Positions 1-12,299 of a stretch of 64,000 nucleotides of DNA are shown here, piece after piece. Source of the DNA: Diadema setosum (taxonomy: Eukaryota > Echinodermata > Echinoidea > Diadematoida > Diadematidae). The stretch covers positions 16,043,150-16,107,149 of the forward strand of contig CM067069.1 in assembly GCA_033980235.1 (NCBI GenBank). The letters run 5' to 3'. A program made the position numbers and the translations under genes. Under the pieces are notes generated by a model, which was given only the letters and a program-made list of their open reading frames with translations, was not told the origin of the DNA and searched no databases. How positions within the stretch are numbered: position 1 is the stretch's first letter; each line of letters begins with the position of its first letter.

Positions 1-149
1 ATTTGCAGATTCAGGATTGCTCTCGGTAACCAGACCAGCTGTGTTAGGACTCTAAATGATGGCCTCCTTAATGTTGGCTGTAAAATAACTCCACTAGAGG
101 TCTTTTTAATATAATATATGTGGTATGTGGTGACATTACATTCACTTCA

Positions 150-493
150 CGCAGGAAGTTTGCAGATGATCTTGCCTTTACGTCTCATAGAAAGTCCTTG
201 GATGACATGAGCCGAGTACTGGCCCATCTCAAGACAATAGTGGAGTACTTCATCTTCTGGAGACTTTGCCCCAACCTTTATTAGATTATCATCACACCCA
301 TGTCTTCCATCTTAGTAACCATCTTGCCAACGCTATGTTCAAGGTAGCCCTCTGTGGCAAGCCTTCCAAGCATAGGCTAAGGAAGTCCACCCTCCTTCAC
401 TGGCACTCGATCACTCTCCCTCAAACTGGAAGGAAAGGATGGCAAGTGTCACCAGTACCGTCAACGCATACCCTGGCCTTCCAAACACGTTAG
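150..493 (+). pseudogene. Decayed LINE reverse-transcriptase fragment
   Basis: Translation of about 150-283 gives a stretch with FADDLAF, the usual catalytic (Y/F)ADD box of non-LTR retrotransposon reverse transcriptases, followed by a leucine-rich spacer as in RTE/CR1/Jockey-type enzymes, then a stop. A second frame (266-493) continues with FHLSNHLANAMFKV, resembling the K-x-x-x-FHLNN-type segment just after the catalytic box in these elements. The frame change and lack of flanking domains show a dead fragment; the window may begin inside it. Family assignment is by eye. Confidence 0.55.
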
Positions 494-500
494 CATGCAT

Positions 501-628
501 GGGGGGCATTTCATGAAGCGTTTTGTCTGACAAATTTGCTCTCAGCCAATCAGATGCAAGGATTTAATAGCTTATAACAGTTTGTCAAAAAGAAAAGATC
601 TGACAAAACACTTCATGAAATGCCCCCT
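501..628. mobile_element. Foldback MITE, family A copy 1
   Basis: The ends are near-perfect inverted repeats (GGCATTTCATGAAG at the left, its complement CTTCATGAAATGCC at the right), giving a 128 bp miniature element without coding capacity. The interior contains TTTGCTCTCAGCCAATCAGA, found inverted in a second element at 34937-35084, so this is a dispersed family and not a chance palindrome. Confidence 0.6.
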
Positions 629-950
629 TGAACAACCTGCCATCAATGCCCCTGAAATCCCACAAGCCTAGATTTCCCTACTGTAACTTGAAAGCTTTGA
701 CCCCAAAACAGGTTGGTGCAGATGCTGGTCTGATGTCATCTCTGATACCACCCAAGTTACCTACAACACTGTCTCTGGCCTGGCAACAAAGCCACAGGGC
801 TTCAACGGGTGGTGATCAAGCAAGTCTTCATGTCTTCATCCTGTTTCTATGGCAAATAATCCCCCTCTGACCCCTGAGGAAGTGCTGAACATCACCAGAT
901 GTGGTTGCAATTAAAACAATTGCAGGACTAATATGCATCTTTAGACTGAG
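629..950 (+). other. Possible remnant of a transposon-type coding segment
   Basis: An open stretch at 628-870 and an overlapping frame from 850 (ANNPPLTPEEVLNITRCGCN, then a stop) look coding-like. The proline-rich run ending in R-C-x-C recalls a Cys-rich tail seen in transposon-derived invertebrate proteins, but this is recall only. No intact domain can be assigned. Confidence 0.2.
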
Positions 951-2657
951 AATTCTGCAAATTTGGGGCTGATGTCGCCTGCTGCTAAACATACAATTAA
1001 AGGGTTCTTTAAAGACAAGAAAAATGACAGTTTTAGTTTTAAGACAAGACTGAATGAGATCATAATGTCAAAGTGTATATTATCAACACCTGGGAACTGT
1101 GAGAGAACTGAAATAGGTATCTCACATTGCTCCTTGGTTGATGTTTAATGAACAGTTTGTACGGTATTGCATTAGGACAGTTTCGTTTATGCCTTCAACA
1201 GTTTTTGTTGTTGTTTTAATTCAAGAAGAAAATCAGGTTTGCTCGATAAATCAAGGCGGCACTTCTAAATCAAATCATATCAAAGTGATGGAGGTTATGA
1301 TCCATTTCGAACTCGCCTCTGTCAGGACTGCTCCCTCCCCCCCCCCCCCCCAACTCCTTGCTGGAAAAAAAAAAAAAAATCTACAATGTAAAGGGTTTTT
1401 AGTTGTGTCATTAATGCCCGATGTGTTTTTGTGTGCAACCATGTATCTCTGCACTTACTGTATAGGATTTTTCTGTACTTTGTTGATATGGTTGTAGGGG
1501 AATGCATATTACAAGCTTTGCTTTCTAGCTTTCCCTCCATTTTCAACAGTATTTGATAAATACCATGTACAGTATCTAGGCTCCATAGTGTTAGTATTAC
1601 ATTTTTATATTCAACCGGCATGTAGAATACGATGGTATATTGATTCCTTGCGAGACGTTTAGTGAACTTATATTGTTGAGACTTTTGTTGAGACAAAATG
1701 AAATATATAAGAAATTGTGTTCAACATTGTAAGGTTTATGAATATTAAATGCTCATATATGTAGGCCCCATATATATTGTAAGTGACACCCAACATATTG
1801 CACATGCAACACTTTATGATAGCGCAGGTACGGGACTGGAAATACAGTAAATTTGTTCTATATTTCCATGCATATGTTTTGCCATTCATATAGTACATAA
1901 GCATAGGAATGGCGGCCATTTTAAATAAAAAATGAGCTTTAAATACTAAATGAACCTATATGAAATGAAAATTCACTTGCAAATGCAGATGGAGTAACTC
2001 TAGGAACAGAAATGTACAAAGTTTGGTGGAATAATTGGTCATATAATGCACATTATTGTGTTTATCACGGCCGAATTAGCATATCTGGCGGCCATTTTGG
2101 ATTTTTGCATTTTGCCGAAAATGCTCAAGGTTACGCGAGTGGCATCAATCGGATTTGGAATCAGCACCCTCGAATTGACAAGAAACCATCAAAAAACATT
2201 GTATATATCAAAAAACAAGGTTGGGTGCCTTCTAGCCTGGACTAGAAGGACACCACGGCCAGTGATCACGAAGGACCATCTTACACTGTTGTTTGGACTA
2301 TACCGCACGCATAAGTCTGAACCAAACTGGTTATGTGTGTAGTTGTTTACAGGAACTACATTATGCAAACGCATGTTGACACGTGTTGATTCATGATACG
2401 CTCAATATCAACATGGTGTGGCCAATTAAAATGAATATCTAAATACATGCCATATTATAATTATCTTATAATACTTTTTTTTTCTGTTTTCTTCAGACTG
2501 CTTTGATATACACCTACCAAAGAAACCCTTCCAAACCAAGATTCTGCCAGTGACATCATCTGACGATCATTACAAAAGTTACTAATAAAACTATTATTAA
2601 CAAACGACACTGAATACGCACATTTTCCTAGACTGAACATAAACCGTGTACCGGGTG
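951..2657. other. Non-coding, AT-rich
   Basis: No supported gene. It contains a C-run followed by an A-run (1336-1379) and two GGCGGCCATTTT-like phrases near 1912 and 2088 that may be pieces of a dispersed repeat. Open frames here are short with no recognisable similarity. Confidence 0.6.
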
Positions 2658-2926
2658 CTGTTCGTTATTCCGAAGGTTCGCTATTCCGAAGGGTCGTTAT
2701 TCCGAAGGGTCGTTAATCCGAAACACGCAATTCCTATATACCTAGAGGTTCGTTAATCCGAAAATGAAAAAGGGTTCGTTAATCCGAAAATTTGTGGCGT
2801 TATTCCGAAGGTTCGTTATTCCGAAGATTGGTTAATCCGAAAATGAAATTTGGAACAATGAACCTTCGGAATAACGAATCTTAGGAATAAAGAGCCTTAC
2901 GAACCTTCGGAATAACGAGCTGTAAC
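2658..2926. repeat. Degenerate minisatellite of CGTTATTCCGAAG phrases
   Basis: The phrase TTCGTTATTCCGAAGG and its variant TTCGTTAATCCGAAAA occur at least eight times in forward orientation (about 2660-2845), then twice as the complement (CCTTCGGAATAACGA, about 2870-2926). The phrase is partly self-complementary, so the block can fold. Spacing is irregular, unlike a simple satellite. Confidence 0.8.
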
Positions 2927-3048
2927 CGTTGTACCTTGCATGCTTCCATGTTACTAATATGATTAACAATAGACTTTGAAAGGAAACATTTAAGTTATGC
3001 ATGTTGATTTATACGATAAATTTTATAATGATTGATTGGTTTTGTACG

Positions 3049-3438
3049 TTAAAGGGATCGTATAGTTTTGGTTGAGACCTAATTTCAGGTTTCTAACATT
3101 TTTTGGTGAGATTATGAGAAACCTTATATGAAATATGAAAGAGCATGTAATTCCACGAGGAATTCAACGTTTATTTGATGAAAATTGGTTTTGAAATGGC
3201 TGAAATATCCAAAACAGAGCGATTCTAGTAAAGTGTGGGACCCACACTTTATTACGATCGCTTTGTTTTACTTTGGTTTTGGATGTTTCAGTCATTCCAA
3301 ACTTGATTTACATCAAATAAACTTTGAATTCCTCTTAAAATGGTATGCTCTGTACTATTTCGTAAGTGCTTTTTTGGTATCTCGCAAAAAGTTAAAAGCC
3401 CAATTCTCATCTCCACCAATACTGTACCCTCCCTTTAA
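3049..3438 (+). mobile_element. TTAA-bounded miniature element, family B copy 1
   Basis: The segment runs from TTAAAGGGATCG to CCCTCCCTTTAA, with TTAA at both limits. A copy of the same length lies in reverse orientation at 52476-52861, and a partial copy at 4398-4592. There is no coding capacity; the open frame at 3185-3457 is incidental. TTAA flanks are typical of piggyBac-type insertion, but transposase dependence is inferred. Confidence 0.7.
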
Positions 3439-4397
3439 AGACCAGTTGGAGGAATGAACGATAATGTCTAAAAAGAAAACCCGTAGACAGAGAGCTGCAT
3501 GGGTAACATGAATGGAGAGAGAGACAGAAAGAGAGAGGCATTCCAAAGTATGGGCGAAATATTGTGAATGCGAGATTGAACAGTAGGGACACTATACTGT
3601 AAGAATGGCTTTGAAACACGCCTATTATTACGGTGACGAAAACACTATCTATTGAATCTTTCTCGAATAAAAGGGATACGCTTAGAGACGCATCCCATAA
3701 TCTGAAGGGGTAAGGGGTAATGAATGGGTACATGAAAGGGAGATGGTCCTAAAGAGTATCCCCTACCCTTCCTTTAGCCCTCCATTCCGCCCGCAGCAGC
3801 AATAGTCATTCAGAGCTAGAAAGAGTTAAGCGGGGGAAGGGAGTGTTATTAAGCATTAAGGGGATTAGATGAAAGGCTTCGAATCTTGGCGGAATTCGGC
3901 GCTGTGCGTCGCGGTGTTGGTTTCTGTTTAGATTCAAACGGCTAAGCTTTTCTTTCTCACTGACCAACAAGGGCCATCATCCCATTGTGCTCGAGCCTAC
4001 AACAGATCGATAGCAGTCGGTGTAGGTGCGGTGGGGTGAAAGGTTGAATGAGACATTAACTCAGGGGTTGTTCACATGCAACACCACCGTACTTCGCGGA
4101 TTCTTATGGTATAGAATAATGACAAACCATAAACATGCCTAACGTGTTTTTGGATGAATAAAAGAACCATCCAAACTTAAATTTACTTATCTGTAATCAG
4201 TCACTTTTGGAGACGGTGTCTTCAAGTTCTCACTGTCAATGAATTTGAAACCCACTCTTCGCAAAGAATTTGTAATGTGTACATTCCTGATAAAAAACCC
4301 CACACGATAAAATGTTGAAAATAAGTTACCATTAGAAGCTTGAAACGTTAAGATCTTCTCGAAAACCACTTTCTGAGAACATATCCTTTGCAATGAG
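3439..4397. other. Non-coding interval
   Basis: No gene, RNA or clear repeat seen. A (GA)-rich patch lies near 3512-3540. Minus-strand open frames are low-complexity and unsupported. Confidence 0.6.
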
Positions 4398-4592
4398 TTA
4401 AAGGAATATAGTTTCAGTCGATATGGGGCTTCAGGTTTCCAACTTTTTGTGAGAAAATAAGAAACATCCTTTGAAATATAAAAGAGCATACAACTCTAAG
4501 AGAAATTCAATGTTTATTTGATGAAAATTTGGTTTTGAAATGACTGAGATATTCAAAAACAAAGTAAATGGACCACTTTGTTTTACTTTGTT
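4398..4592 (+). mobile_element. Family B, truncated copy
   Basis: From TTAAAGGAATATAG onward the sequence parallels 3049-3250 (CAGGTTTC, GAGCATA, TTCAAyGTTTATTTGATGAAAA, TGGTTTTGAAATG). It loses similarity near an A-run at 4600, so the right half is missing or degraded. Confidence 0.6.
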
Positions 4593-7500
4593 CTTTTACA
4601 AAAAAAAAAAAACCCAAAACAAAACAAAACAAACAAACACCCTTTTAACATATGCCGCTTTCTGTAATGGTGCAAGAAGTCACTATGAGGGATCAAATAG
4701 AATACTTTTAAGTTTGAATCAGGATTCAAAAAGACTGAAAATCATCTTCTGCATTTTGTCCTCGCTTTTTTATCTTATTCGAACGAAAAAGGGAGATTTG
4801 AATTGGTATCGGTGACCTTTGATTTTAAAGAGAACGATGTATGGTATTTACTTTTCATCTTACGGCGTAGTAAGAGCATTTATATAATTTTTGGAAGAAA
4901 TACAAAATATGCACGTAAAAAAAAAAACAACAACAGCACACAAATATACAGAACACCAAGGGCTAATAAACAGCCTTTGACTAATTGGGTTAAATACATC
5001 GCGATCAGAAATAATTATAGCGTTTTTATTCTGCATGGGGAAAACGTTCAATTGAAATGACAGAGCCCAGTGGTTTGTAGATTTGACATATCATATGATG
5101 GGTCCTTGGTCCAAGCACAGGTCATTGTAATTGGAACCACCATTCTCAGATCAACTAAACTTCATCATGCATTACTCCTTATCTCTGAACATCGAGTTGA
5201 TAAGAAACCAGTCATGAAATTATAATATGTTGATTTGAATAAAAAGACAGGAAATTTGCCATCAGTTTGGTTCATTAAGTCAATGAAAAAAATATTGGAT
5301 AATTTTTTATTACTAAAATTAAACACTAATGTTTGCTCATGGAATTGAAAACATTATTTTCATTTTTTCATTGTATCAATAAGTTTCCTGCAGTCATTTG
5401 CACAAAGTGTAAATCGGAATAAGGTAATCAAAGTGAATTTTCCAAAATTGTTAGTGTTGTAATCACAAGTGAATGAATAGAGTTACAGAACCGTTACGAA
5501 AAATCCATGACGAATTGCACAAATTGATTTAAAATTAATGCTCGTCAATCAACATGTTCTAATTGTGCAACTGCAAGCATGACTTGATAGAAATGAGCAT
5601 TACAGTGAAGATAAATGCATGAAAATCTGATTGACTTCTGGGAAAACCAAACAGCTTTAATTAGAAAAATTTTTTCAGTGAACATAGTAACATAAATGCA
5701 GAGGTTGCATTTTTCAAATCACAAAGACAATCGAAACGCCAAGATTTAATGACAAACACATTGAAGAAAATTCCCTTTCAAACATAAAGTTACAATTTAT
5801 CAGTTTTCATCTATTTTTTTTCACAATGAACTTGAGTGTACCTATATATTTATACATTTTTTCCTTAATGGTATAAACTATCCTTTCAAAATGCATCGTG
5901 CATTCACATCATCATGCTAGTCATTTCCTTTCAAGAAAGGACGTACTTTTTCTATGTGAATGGGGTGAAACGGCCCATGTCCCGACCCCATCCTAGTGCT
6001 TGCAGGGCAAGGCCTGGCCAGTCGAAGACTGACCAAGAGAACAATAGACAAGACAACCGGTCACTATTGATGTGTTGTATGACGGCGTAGGGGCTTTTTA
6101 GCGCGTCGGCGTGACAGATCTATAAAAATTTCTACGGACGCATGCATGAGTTGCTATTCTCTCTGATGGCTCGCATGTCAAGAACTGCACTAGCCTCGTC
6201 TCTTGATGCACTAGTTTTGGACGCCAGGAATCCTGCGTGACATCTTCTGCCCAAAGTTCTCTGGTAGCAGCATCAACAGCTGAAAGAACATGAAACACAA
6301 CTCCTGCCACTTCAAACCAGAACGATGCACGGGGAGTGGATTCTGTGAAGTATCTGGGTGAGTCAATGTTAGTCGTACGAGGGTGTAAAATGTGGTGAGG
6401 CTGGCGGTTTGATCGATACCATCGATACGTCTAGCAGGTACCAGTAGGTGGGTGAACAAAAATGGTCCGGACGTGTTCGAACCATTACTTTCCGTTTCAC
6501 GTTTGAGACTCAAGGACATACAGGGCAGGTGATATAAGCTAACTGGATCACGATGGAGCGCCAAAAATCACTTGGCATTTTCGGCAGTGGCGACATTCAA
6601 TTTCAGACAACGAATACGTCAGTTTTCTTGTCGTTGTCATGTTATTTCTTTCATAATTATTCATAAACACGGATACATGATGCTAACCGAGGGATTCATT
6701 CTAATAAGGGTGATTTCAATATTATGGAAAATCACCTTCTTCTCCACAACTTGTACATTTAACGTCGTGCATTAATTGTTAACGCAATATTTTGTTCGTT
6801 CACCACTGTTTAAAACAAATTGTAACGCTATCATGATACGAGAAAGGGGAAATGAAGCTTCATAATAATCAGAAAAAATAAAAACCGCTGCAGACCAGCT
6901 ATGAGGAAGATGGCTCAATAATGGAGAAACGAGAAAGAAAATTCCAAAAAAAAGGAGAATGAATGGTAATTATCAATAGAAGAGGGAAAGAGAAAACAGA
7001 CCGAAAGTACTCAAATAGGCGAATTGAAGCAGTAAAGGAGTGAGTGATGAGTTTGAAAGATGATGAACAAGAAGAATTTGACAACGAGAAGTGGTATACA
7101 GGAATGTCAGTTGCACTGTCTCAGTAAAGTAGTTTTTTGTAATCCGGTTTCACATCATCTCGTTCAACATGACAGACGGGATAAAGCAGAATAAAAAAAA
7201 AATCTACAAAATATTAGAAGCAGCAGACGACATGTCAGTCAGTTAGTTATGAGATATTCCATAATGACGTTACCGAAATGTTTTTTGCAATTCGCCGTGC
7301 TTTTCAACATCGGGGAAAGGGGGGGGGGATGTTAGACTAGAGAGTTTGGGAAAGGAAAGAGGAGACGTGGCCACTTCAAGTGATGACGATGATATCAGAG
7401 GTAGTCGTAGTTCCGAAATGGTTATTTCAGTCCATCTATCGTCAGAAATGGAGATTGGCGTCTTATATAAATCATAATGTTTTCGTGTTGATTTTTTTTC

Positions 7501-7879
7501 ACCTTCGTCACACGCTTGACGTTCTAATTAAGGACCAAAAGAAACCTCCAAGCAATGTTTTCTCACCATCTTTTTAGTCTTCTCATTGCCAGCGCTATCC
7601 TGTGAAATCATTCAAGTGAAGTAGCCTAAGTCTGTTCTAGTGGACACGTCCTGTGCTCACTATATTCTTGTTAATATCTGTTACGATATGCAACGTCGGA
7701 TATACGAGAAAATCGAGCTGTCGAGGGTCCATTATGAACCATCCTCGCCTTTTTTTTTTAAGTGATTAGCATCCTCCCGAGCTGATCATGAGCATTTGTG
7801 CCAAATTTTAGAAATACAGGAGCCCCTTTTATTGATCAGTGAAAACTAAATAATTTTTTATTCATGTTCGTTGTTGTTG

Positions 7880-7922
<43 letters not shown>

Positions 7923-8217
7923 TCAGGAAGAAGATACAAATACTTTGTGTTACAGTGCAGAGCCATGTGCTCAAACCTTAAGTCCTTTGATCTATGTCAT
8001 TCCCTTGTAGGACCTCTAAATTTATAAAATGTTATAACATGTCTAAAATTGTAATAGGGCCTATGCTTCATCTTTTCTTTTAAGTGAGGAAAACAATGTA
8101 GAAGAGCGTATACCCTGACACATGCATAATAAATAATGTTCGGCAGAGTGACATCAAATAACCCAAGCAGTGGGGAACGTGAGATGGAGGTAGAGAGCAT
8201 AGAGAGGTCCAGAGGAA
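4593..8217. other. Non-coding, no supported gene
   Basis: No exon with recognisable protein similarity. It contains A-runs (4600, 4918), a G-run (7320-7328) and a long T-run at about 7881-7920. The piece at 5960-6560 is more GC-rich and has minus-strand open frames (6098-6564), but I could not link them to any family or plausible splice sites. Confidence 0.55.
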
Positions 8218-8282
8218 TCTCATTATAACGAAGTCCTCCCACCGACAATTTTCTTCCGTTATATCGAAAGTTCGTTATAGCC
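8218..8282. mobile_element. Fragment of a pogo/Tigger-like miniature element
   Basis: The CATTATAACGAA...TTCGTTATAG phrase and the central CCGACAATTTTCTTCCGTTA match the interior of the elements at 41373-41556 and 39428-39599. It is shorter than those and lacks a clear CAGTG terminus. Confidence 0.45.
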
Positions 8283-9534
8283 TAACAATAAAGTATATAA
8301 AGATATATGGGCAATGAATTTGGGACTTGAACTGTCTGTATCTCTATATAGTACGAGGTACAGCAAGAGTCGTTGAGTCGTGTAATGATGCATTCTGAGG
8401 CGCCCCCTCTTTTAAAGGAAACAGTAAGGGTAAACTATCATCCGAATTATATTAGAGCAGTTTCAAACGAATTAATCATTATTTTGATTAAAATGCATGA
8501 GAAAGCAAAGAGAAGTGAAGTCTCCTTCAAGTGTTTTGGTATTTTGGTTAAGGGCACCTATAACGCGCATCTCAGAAGATGGAGGTATACTCCTATAGTT
8601 TGCACCCTTTAGGCCACGCCTTCTTCCCATTCACTGGCCTCGAAGGGTGATAACTCTAAAGTTGTTTGTCCCATTTTTATTCATTCCTTAAGCTCCTCAC
8701 AGGCACTTCGTCTTGGTTAGAGATTATTAAGGACGCGATTTTTTTTTTCTCCCCTTCGGAATCATTTAACGACCCGGCGCCTGAGTAGCACCGCACTATT
8801 CACCTGTATTGGCAAAGTCCGCCCCTCATGCAGCCTAATAAACAACATCTCCATCAGTCTATCATGGTTGAACTGCGCCATTGTGTGTATAGTGAACGCG
8901 GCGCTCCGCTCAGAGCGAGTGTCCACGCGTTGCGCTGGGAGCCATGATGAAGTGGCGCCGTTTAGGCCATAGAGGCGGCGGGCACAGGGTGCCCACCCAA
9001 AGAAGAACCCGAATGACACCGCGGTAAAGGGACGGTTGTCAAGGCAGCGTACCACCAATCTGGGTAACTTTCACTTTGAACAACAAAACACATCAATACA
9101 CTAAACGCACAATAATACTGATACCATATGCATGTGCGTAAACGAATCGGCGTTGATATTATATACAACACTAGAAAAGAAACAGCATATCGGCCTCATA
9201 ATTATTGAACATTTTCGTTTTTTTTTTTCTTCATCGAGAGATTGAGATTAAGCATGGAATTACATCTTACCAATTCCATTAAAAAAAAAAGCACTGGATT
9301 TTACAGGAATCAGAGCTGTTGCGTACGTATACATACGCGTGTATCAAGAATGGTGAGTAAGAGCTACATTATAGGTTATAGAAAATGGTTGCGTGTAAAC
9401 GTAATATCTAAAGGTTTTTATAGAGATGATTGTGGTACTTTAAGTATAAGAACATATTTCTCAAATGAATAGTGTTTCACGATTTTCCTTACGAAGATTC
9501 AGGTTCTAATGCTCTAGTCATGTTTGTGCGTGCG
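8283..9534. other. Non-coding with a GC-rich island
   Basis: A GC-rich block at about 8770-9060 stands out from AT-rich surroundings. On the minus strand it is open for 98 codons, including an internal Met followed by AQFNHDRLMEMLFIRLHEGR. I see no recognisable domain and no convincing donor site, so it is noted as a possible unrecognised exon or transposon relic only. The rest holds nothing identifiable. Confidence 0.4.
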
Positions 9535-9548
9535 TGTGTGTATGTGCA

Positions 9549-9580
<32 letters not shown>

Positions 9581-9602
9581 TGTGTATGTATGTGTGTGTA
9601 CA
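9535..9602. repeat. TG/TATG microsatellite
   Basis: Runs of TGTG interrupted by TATG and CATG. This drives the Thr-His-rich open frames on the minus strand, which are not genes. Confidence 0.9.
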
Positions 9603-10216
9603 CAAACGGGAGACGGAAGTATGAAATGATATCAAATTGATAGCTATAATCATTGACTGTAGAATCATTTTTTTTTTTGGGATAATTCTGCATGGTAGTC
9701 GTTTGGATATTCGCACTTCCAATGCAACAGAAAAGCACTGCATAATCATGGTAATATTGATAACCTTTATTATTATCATTAGCCCCATCATCATTATCAT
9801 ATAGGCATTATTCATTTTCAGTGTACGTCTTTTACAAAACAGCGGGTCTTCGATTGGTGATTTTGGCTGGCTTTCAAAAATACATTCACCACAAGGCGAA
9901 CAGAATAGATACGTTTAACCATTTCAATCAATTCAATCCAAAGACTGACTTTGAATTCTAAACTTGAGGTTCGGAATTCCGAAATGCATTTCCGGTATCC
10001 GCATCGATTAAAGATGTGAAAAGAGGTTCACTGCACTTCTACTGTATTTGTTTGTTTGCTGAGCTCGAATAATACCGTCTTTCCCCATAACATAAGAAAT
10101 GAAGAATACTGTATGTTTGAATTTAAAACGTTGTTTCACGTTACGCAGTTTATGTTTCTTTTTCAACAAGGAAAAGTAGAAATTACGCGGTGCGTAATAT
10201 ATGTCCCCGCCAGAAG
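9603..10216. other. Non-coding interval
   Basis: No gene, RNA or repeat seen apart from a T-run near 9670. Confidence 0.5.
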
Positions 10217-10975
10217 TAGCATTTAGTAGCAAAATGTACAATATAGGTAAAAAGATGAAGGTCAAAGGTCAAAGAAGTCAAAGGTCAAAATTCTATGTAG
10301 AAGTTTTGAAGCCCTCACCTAGTGCCATCACTTAAAGCAAACGGAATCGAAATCGGGTTAGAAATGGCGAAGGAGTAGCATTTTGTAGCCAATGTACAAT
10401 ATAGGTAAAAAATCAAGGTCAAAGGTCAAAGAAGTCAAAGGTCAAAATTCTGTGTAGAAGTTTTGAAGCCCTCACCTAGTGCCATCACATAAAGCAAACG
10501 GAATCGAAATCGGGTTAGAAATGGCGAAGGAGTAGCATTTGGTAGGAAAATGTACAATACAGGTCAAAAATCAAGGTCAAAGGTCAAAATTCTGTGTAGA
10601 AGTTTTGAAGCCCTCACCTAGTGCCATCACATAAAGCAAACGGAATCGAAATCGGGTTACAAATGGCGAAGGAGTAGCATTTTGTAGCCAATGTACAATA
10701 TAGGTCAAAAATCAAGGTCAAAGGTCACAACTGAAATTCTGTATAGAAGTTTCAAAGCTCCCATGTAGTGCTATCATATGTATAAAGCAAACGGAATCAA
10801 AATCGGGTTAGAAATGGCGAAGGAGTAGCATTTTGAACATTTTGATCACACACGGACGCACACACGGACACACGGACGGACACACGGACGGACGGACGGA
10901 CGGACGGACACACACACGTACGGAGCCCGTTTCATAGTCCCCTGCTCGAACTCGTTCGGCGGGGACAATAAACAA
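10217..10975. repeat. Tandem array of 141-158 bp units with DR1 sites, ending in a GGAC minisatellite
   Basis: Four successive units share the order AATGTACAATA, CAAGGTCAAAGGTCA, TAGAAGTTTTGAAGCCC, AGCAAACGGAATC, GGGTTAGAAATGGCGAAGG. Each unit holds the direct repeat AGGTCA-A-AGGTCA (starts at 10259, 10416, 10574, 10715; spacings 157, 158 and 141). The array runs into (CACACGGACGGACGG)-type repeats (10849-10920) and a short GC-rich palindromic end, GAACTCGTTCGGCGGGGAC. No coding capacity. Confidence 0.85.
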
Positions 10976-11349
10976 TGCTATAAACACTGTGTCCCATACA
11001 GGAAGCCGCTGAATGCACCCAGACACTCGACTAATCGAACAAAACACGAACTGTAACCATAGTTTATCCTCTTTTCTCTCGACCACAGTGATAAAATTTT
11101 ACAGTGACATAAGTTTGCACTGGTAAATAAATCCAACCATACTGATTTCGTAATTACAACGCGTTGCATAGCTCTCAAGTACCATGAATGGAAACTGAAT
11201 ATCATCATAAACAACACGATGGCAAAATAAAGAGATTTATCTAAAAACGAGCAAACTCCATTCTTGTTAAGTTTAAACTTGTTTGTTAAGGTTAGTTTGT
11301 TAATATTATGCAATTAAAAGCTGCTGGAAAACACAGAAAATAATAATAC
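10976..11349. other. Non-coding interval
   Basis: Nothing recognisable; minus-strand open frames spanning the repeat boundary have no family similarity. Confidence 0.5.
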
Positions 11350-11480
11350 GGGGTGTTTTAAATCATGAATTTAAGAATATTCCTTGTTTTGTGGCAAGTA
11401 AGTCATCACTGGAAAGATTTCTTTTCGCTCTACTCTCTGTGGATGGACTTTGCTCTAAAATGTTAAAAGATGGTACCCAG
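11350..11480. repeat. Dispersed repeat fragment shared with 52385-52500
   Basis: Both places read in the order TTCTTGTT, a GGAACAAGT-type phrase, ATTTTGCTCTA-like, GATGGACTTT, AAAATGTTnAAAAGATGGTAC. At the second site this lies directly against a family B element, so it may be a further part of that repeat or another old element. Alignment by eye; divergent. Confidence 0.4.
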
Positions 11481-11699
11481 CCCATTGTGCGATGAAACTC
11501 TTCAAATCTCAGTTTTGAAAACAAAACAAAAAACAAAAAAGCAAAAACATCTGATAGAAAATATCAACAATTCGTAAAAGTGATGGTCAATTATTGTCTG
11601 CATGGTCTATATAAAGCTCCCTAGACCTTGTGCCATTTTAATGAAGCGAACGTATTTCAGTTCCAAAATTGTCCCAACTTGGGAGACACTCATTATTCT

Positions 11700-11860
11700 T
11701 CATTATAATCAGACAGGATAGGAGCTATTACAAAGGATTTTAAAACTTCTTTGGATAAATTACAGAGAGTGCAATGCACAATATTTCATCAAACCCGCAT
11801 TAGACAGACTAATGTAGAGACTGCACCAATTCTTGAGATGTCATGGATGTGAGGTCTACA
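11700..11860 (+). pseudogene. Weak LINE C-terminal remnant
   Basis: A short frame reads TSLDKLQRVQCTIFH followed by a Thr-rich segment, resembling the L-x-K-(L/V)-Q-R-x-Q motif downstream of the reverse transcriptase in many non-LTR elements. It stops after about 50 codons. Very degraded. Confidence 0.25.
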
Positions 11861-12299
11861 TTACACTTAAGACCCCCTCATCTTCAAACTGGTTGATAAT
11901 CTATGTCATCCAGTCTTTGTGAGACTGAATAAAGTCCAGGAGACTGAAAGGTGAAGCAAGACAAATGCAAATTGAAGGACTCGTCTAATGATGTTACGGA
12001 TGGGCTACATTCCAATGGCTTTAGTCTAGGGGTGGTGGGCCACATTTAAAAGGAAAGAAGCCAGTTGGCACCAGTAACATTTCGGTGACTTTGGGACTTT
12101 TTCTATTCTCTGCATCTTATGTGGCTTTATCCTTTATTCGCTCTGGGCTCCGCCGTTCCAAGATTGGAGTGGTGAATAATATTTAAGGAGTCAAAGGCAC
12201 GGGAGGTCCATAGATAGTTATACGCGCCACTAAGCCGTATATAATTAACGACGCCGTGTTTGAAAGGAAGAGGGTATAAGGATTCCTTAACGTGGATTA

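Noticed and set aside
6098..6564. Overlapping minus-strand frames in a GC-richer patch
   Set aside because: No recognisable domain and no coherent splice sites.
10217..10850. Regular repeat-spacer look, as in a CRISPR array
   Set aside because: Units of 141-158 bp are similar throughout with no unique spacers, and the DNA is eukaryotic.
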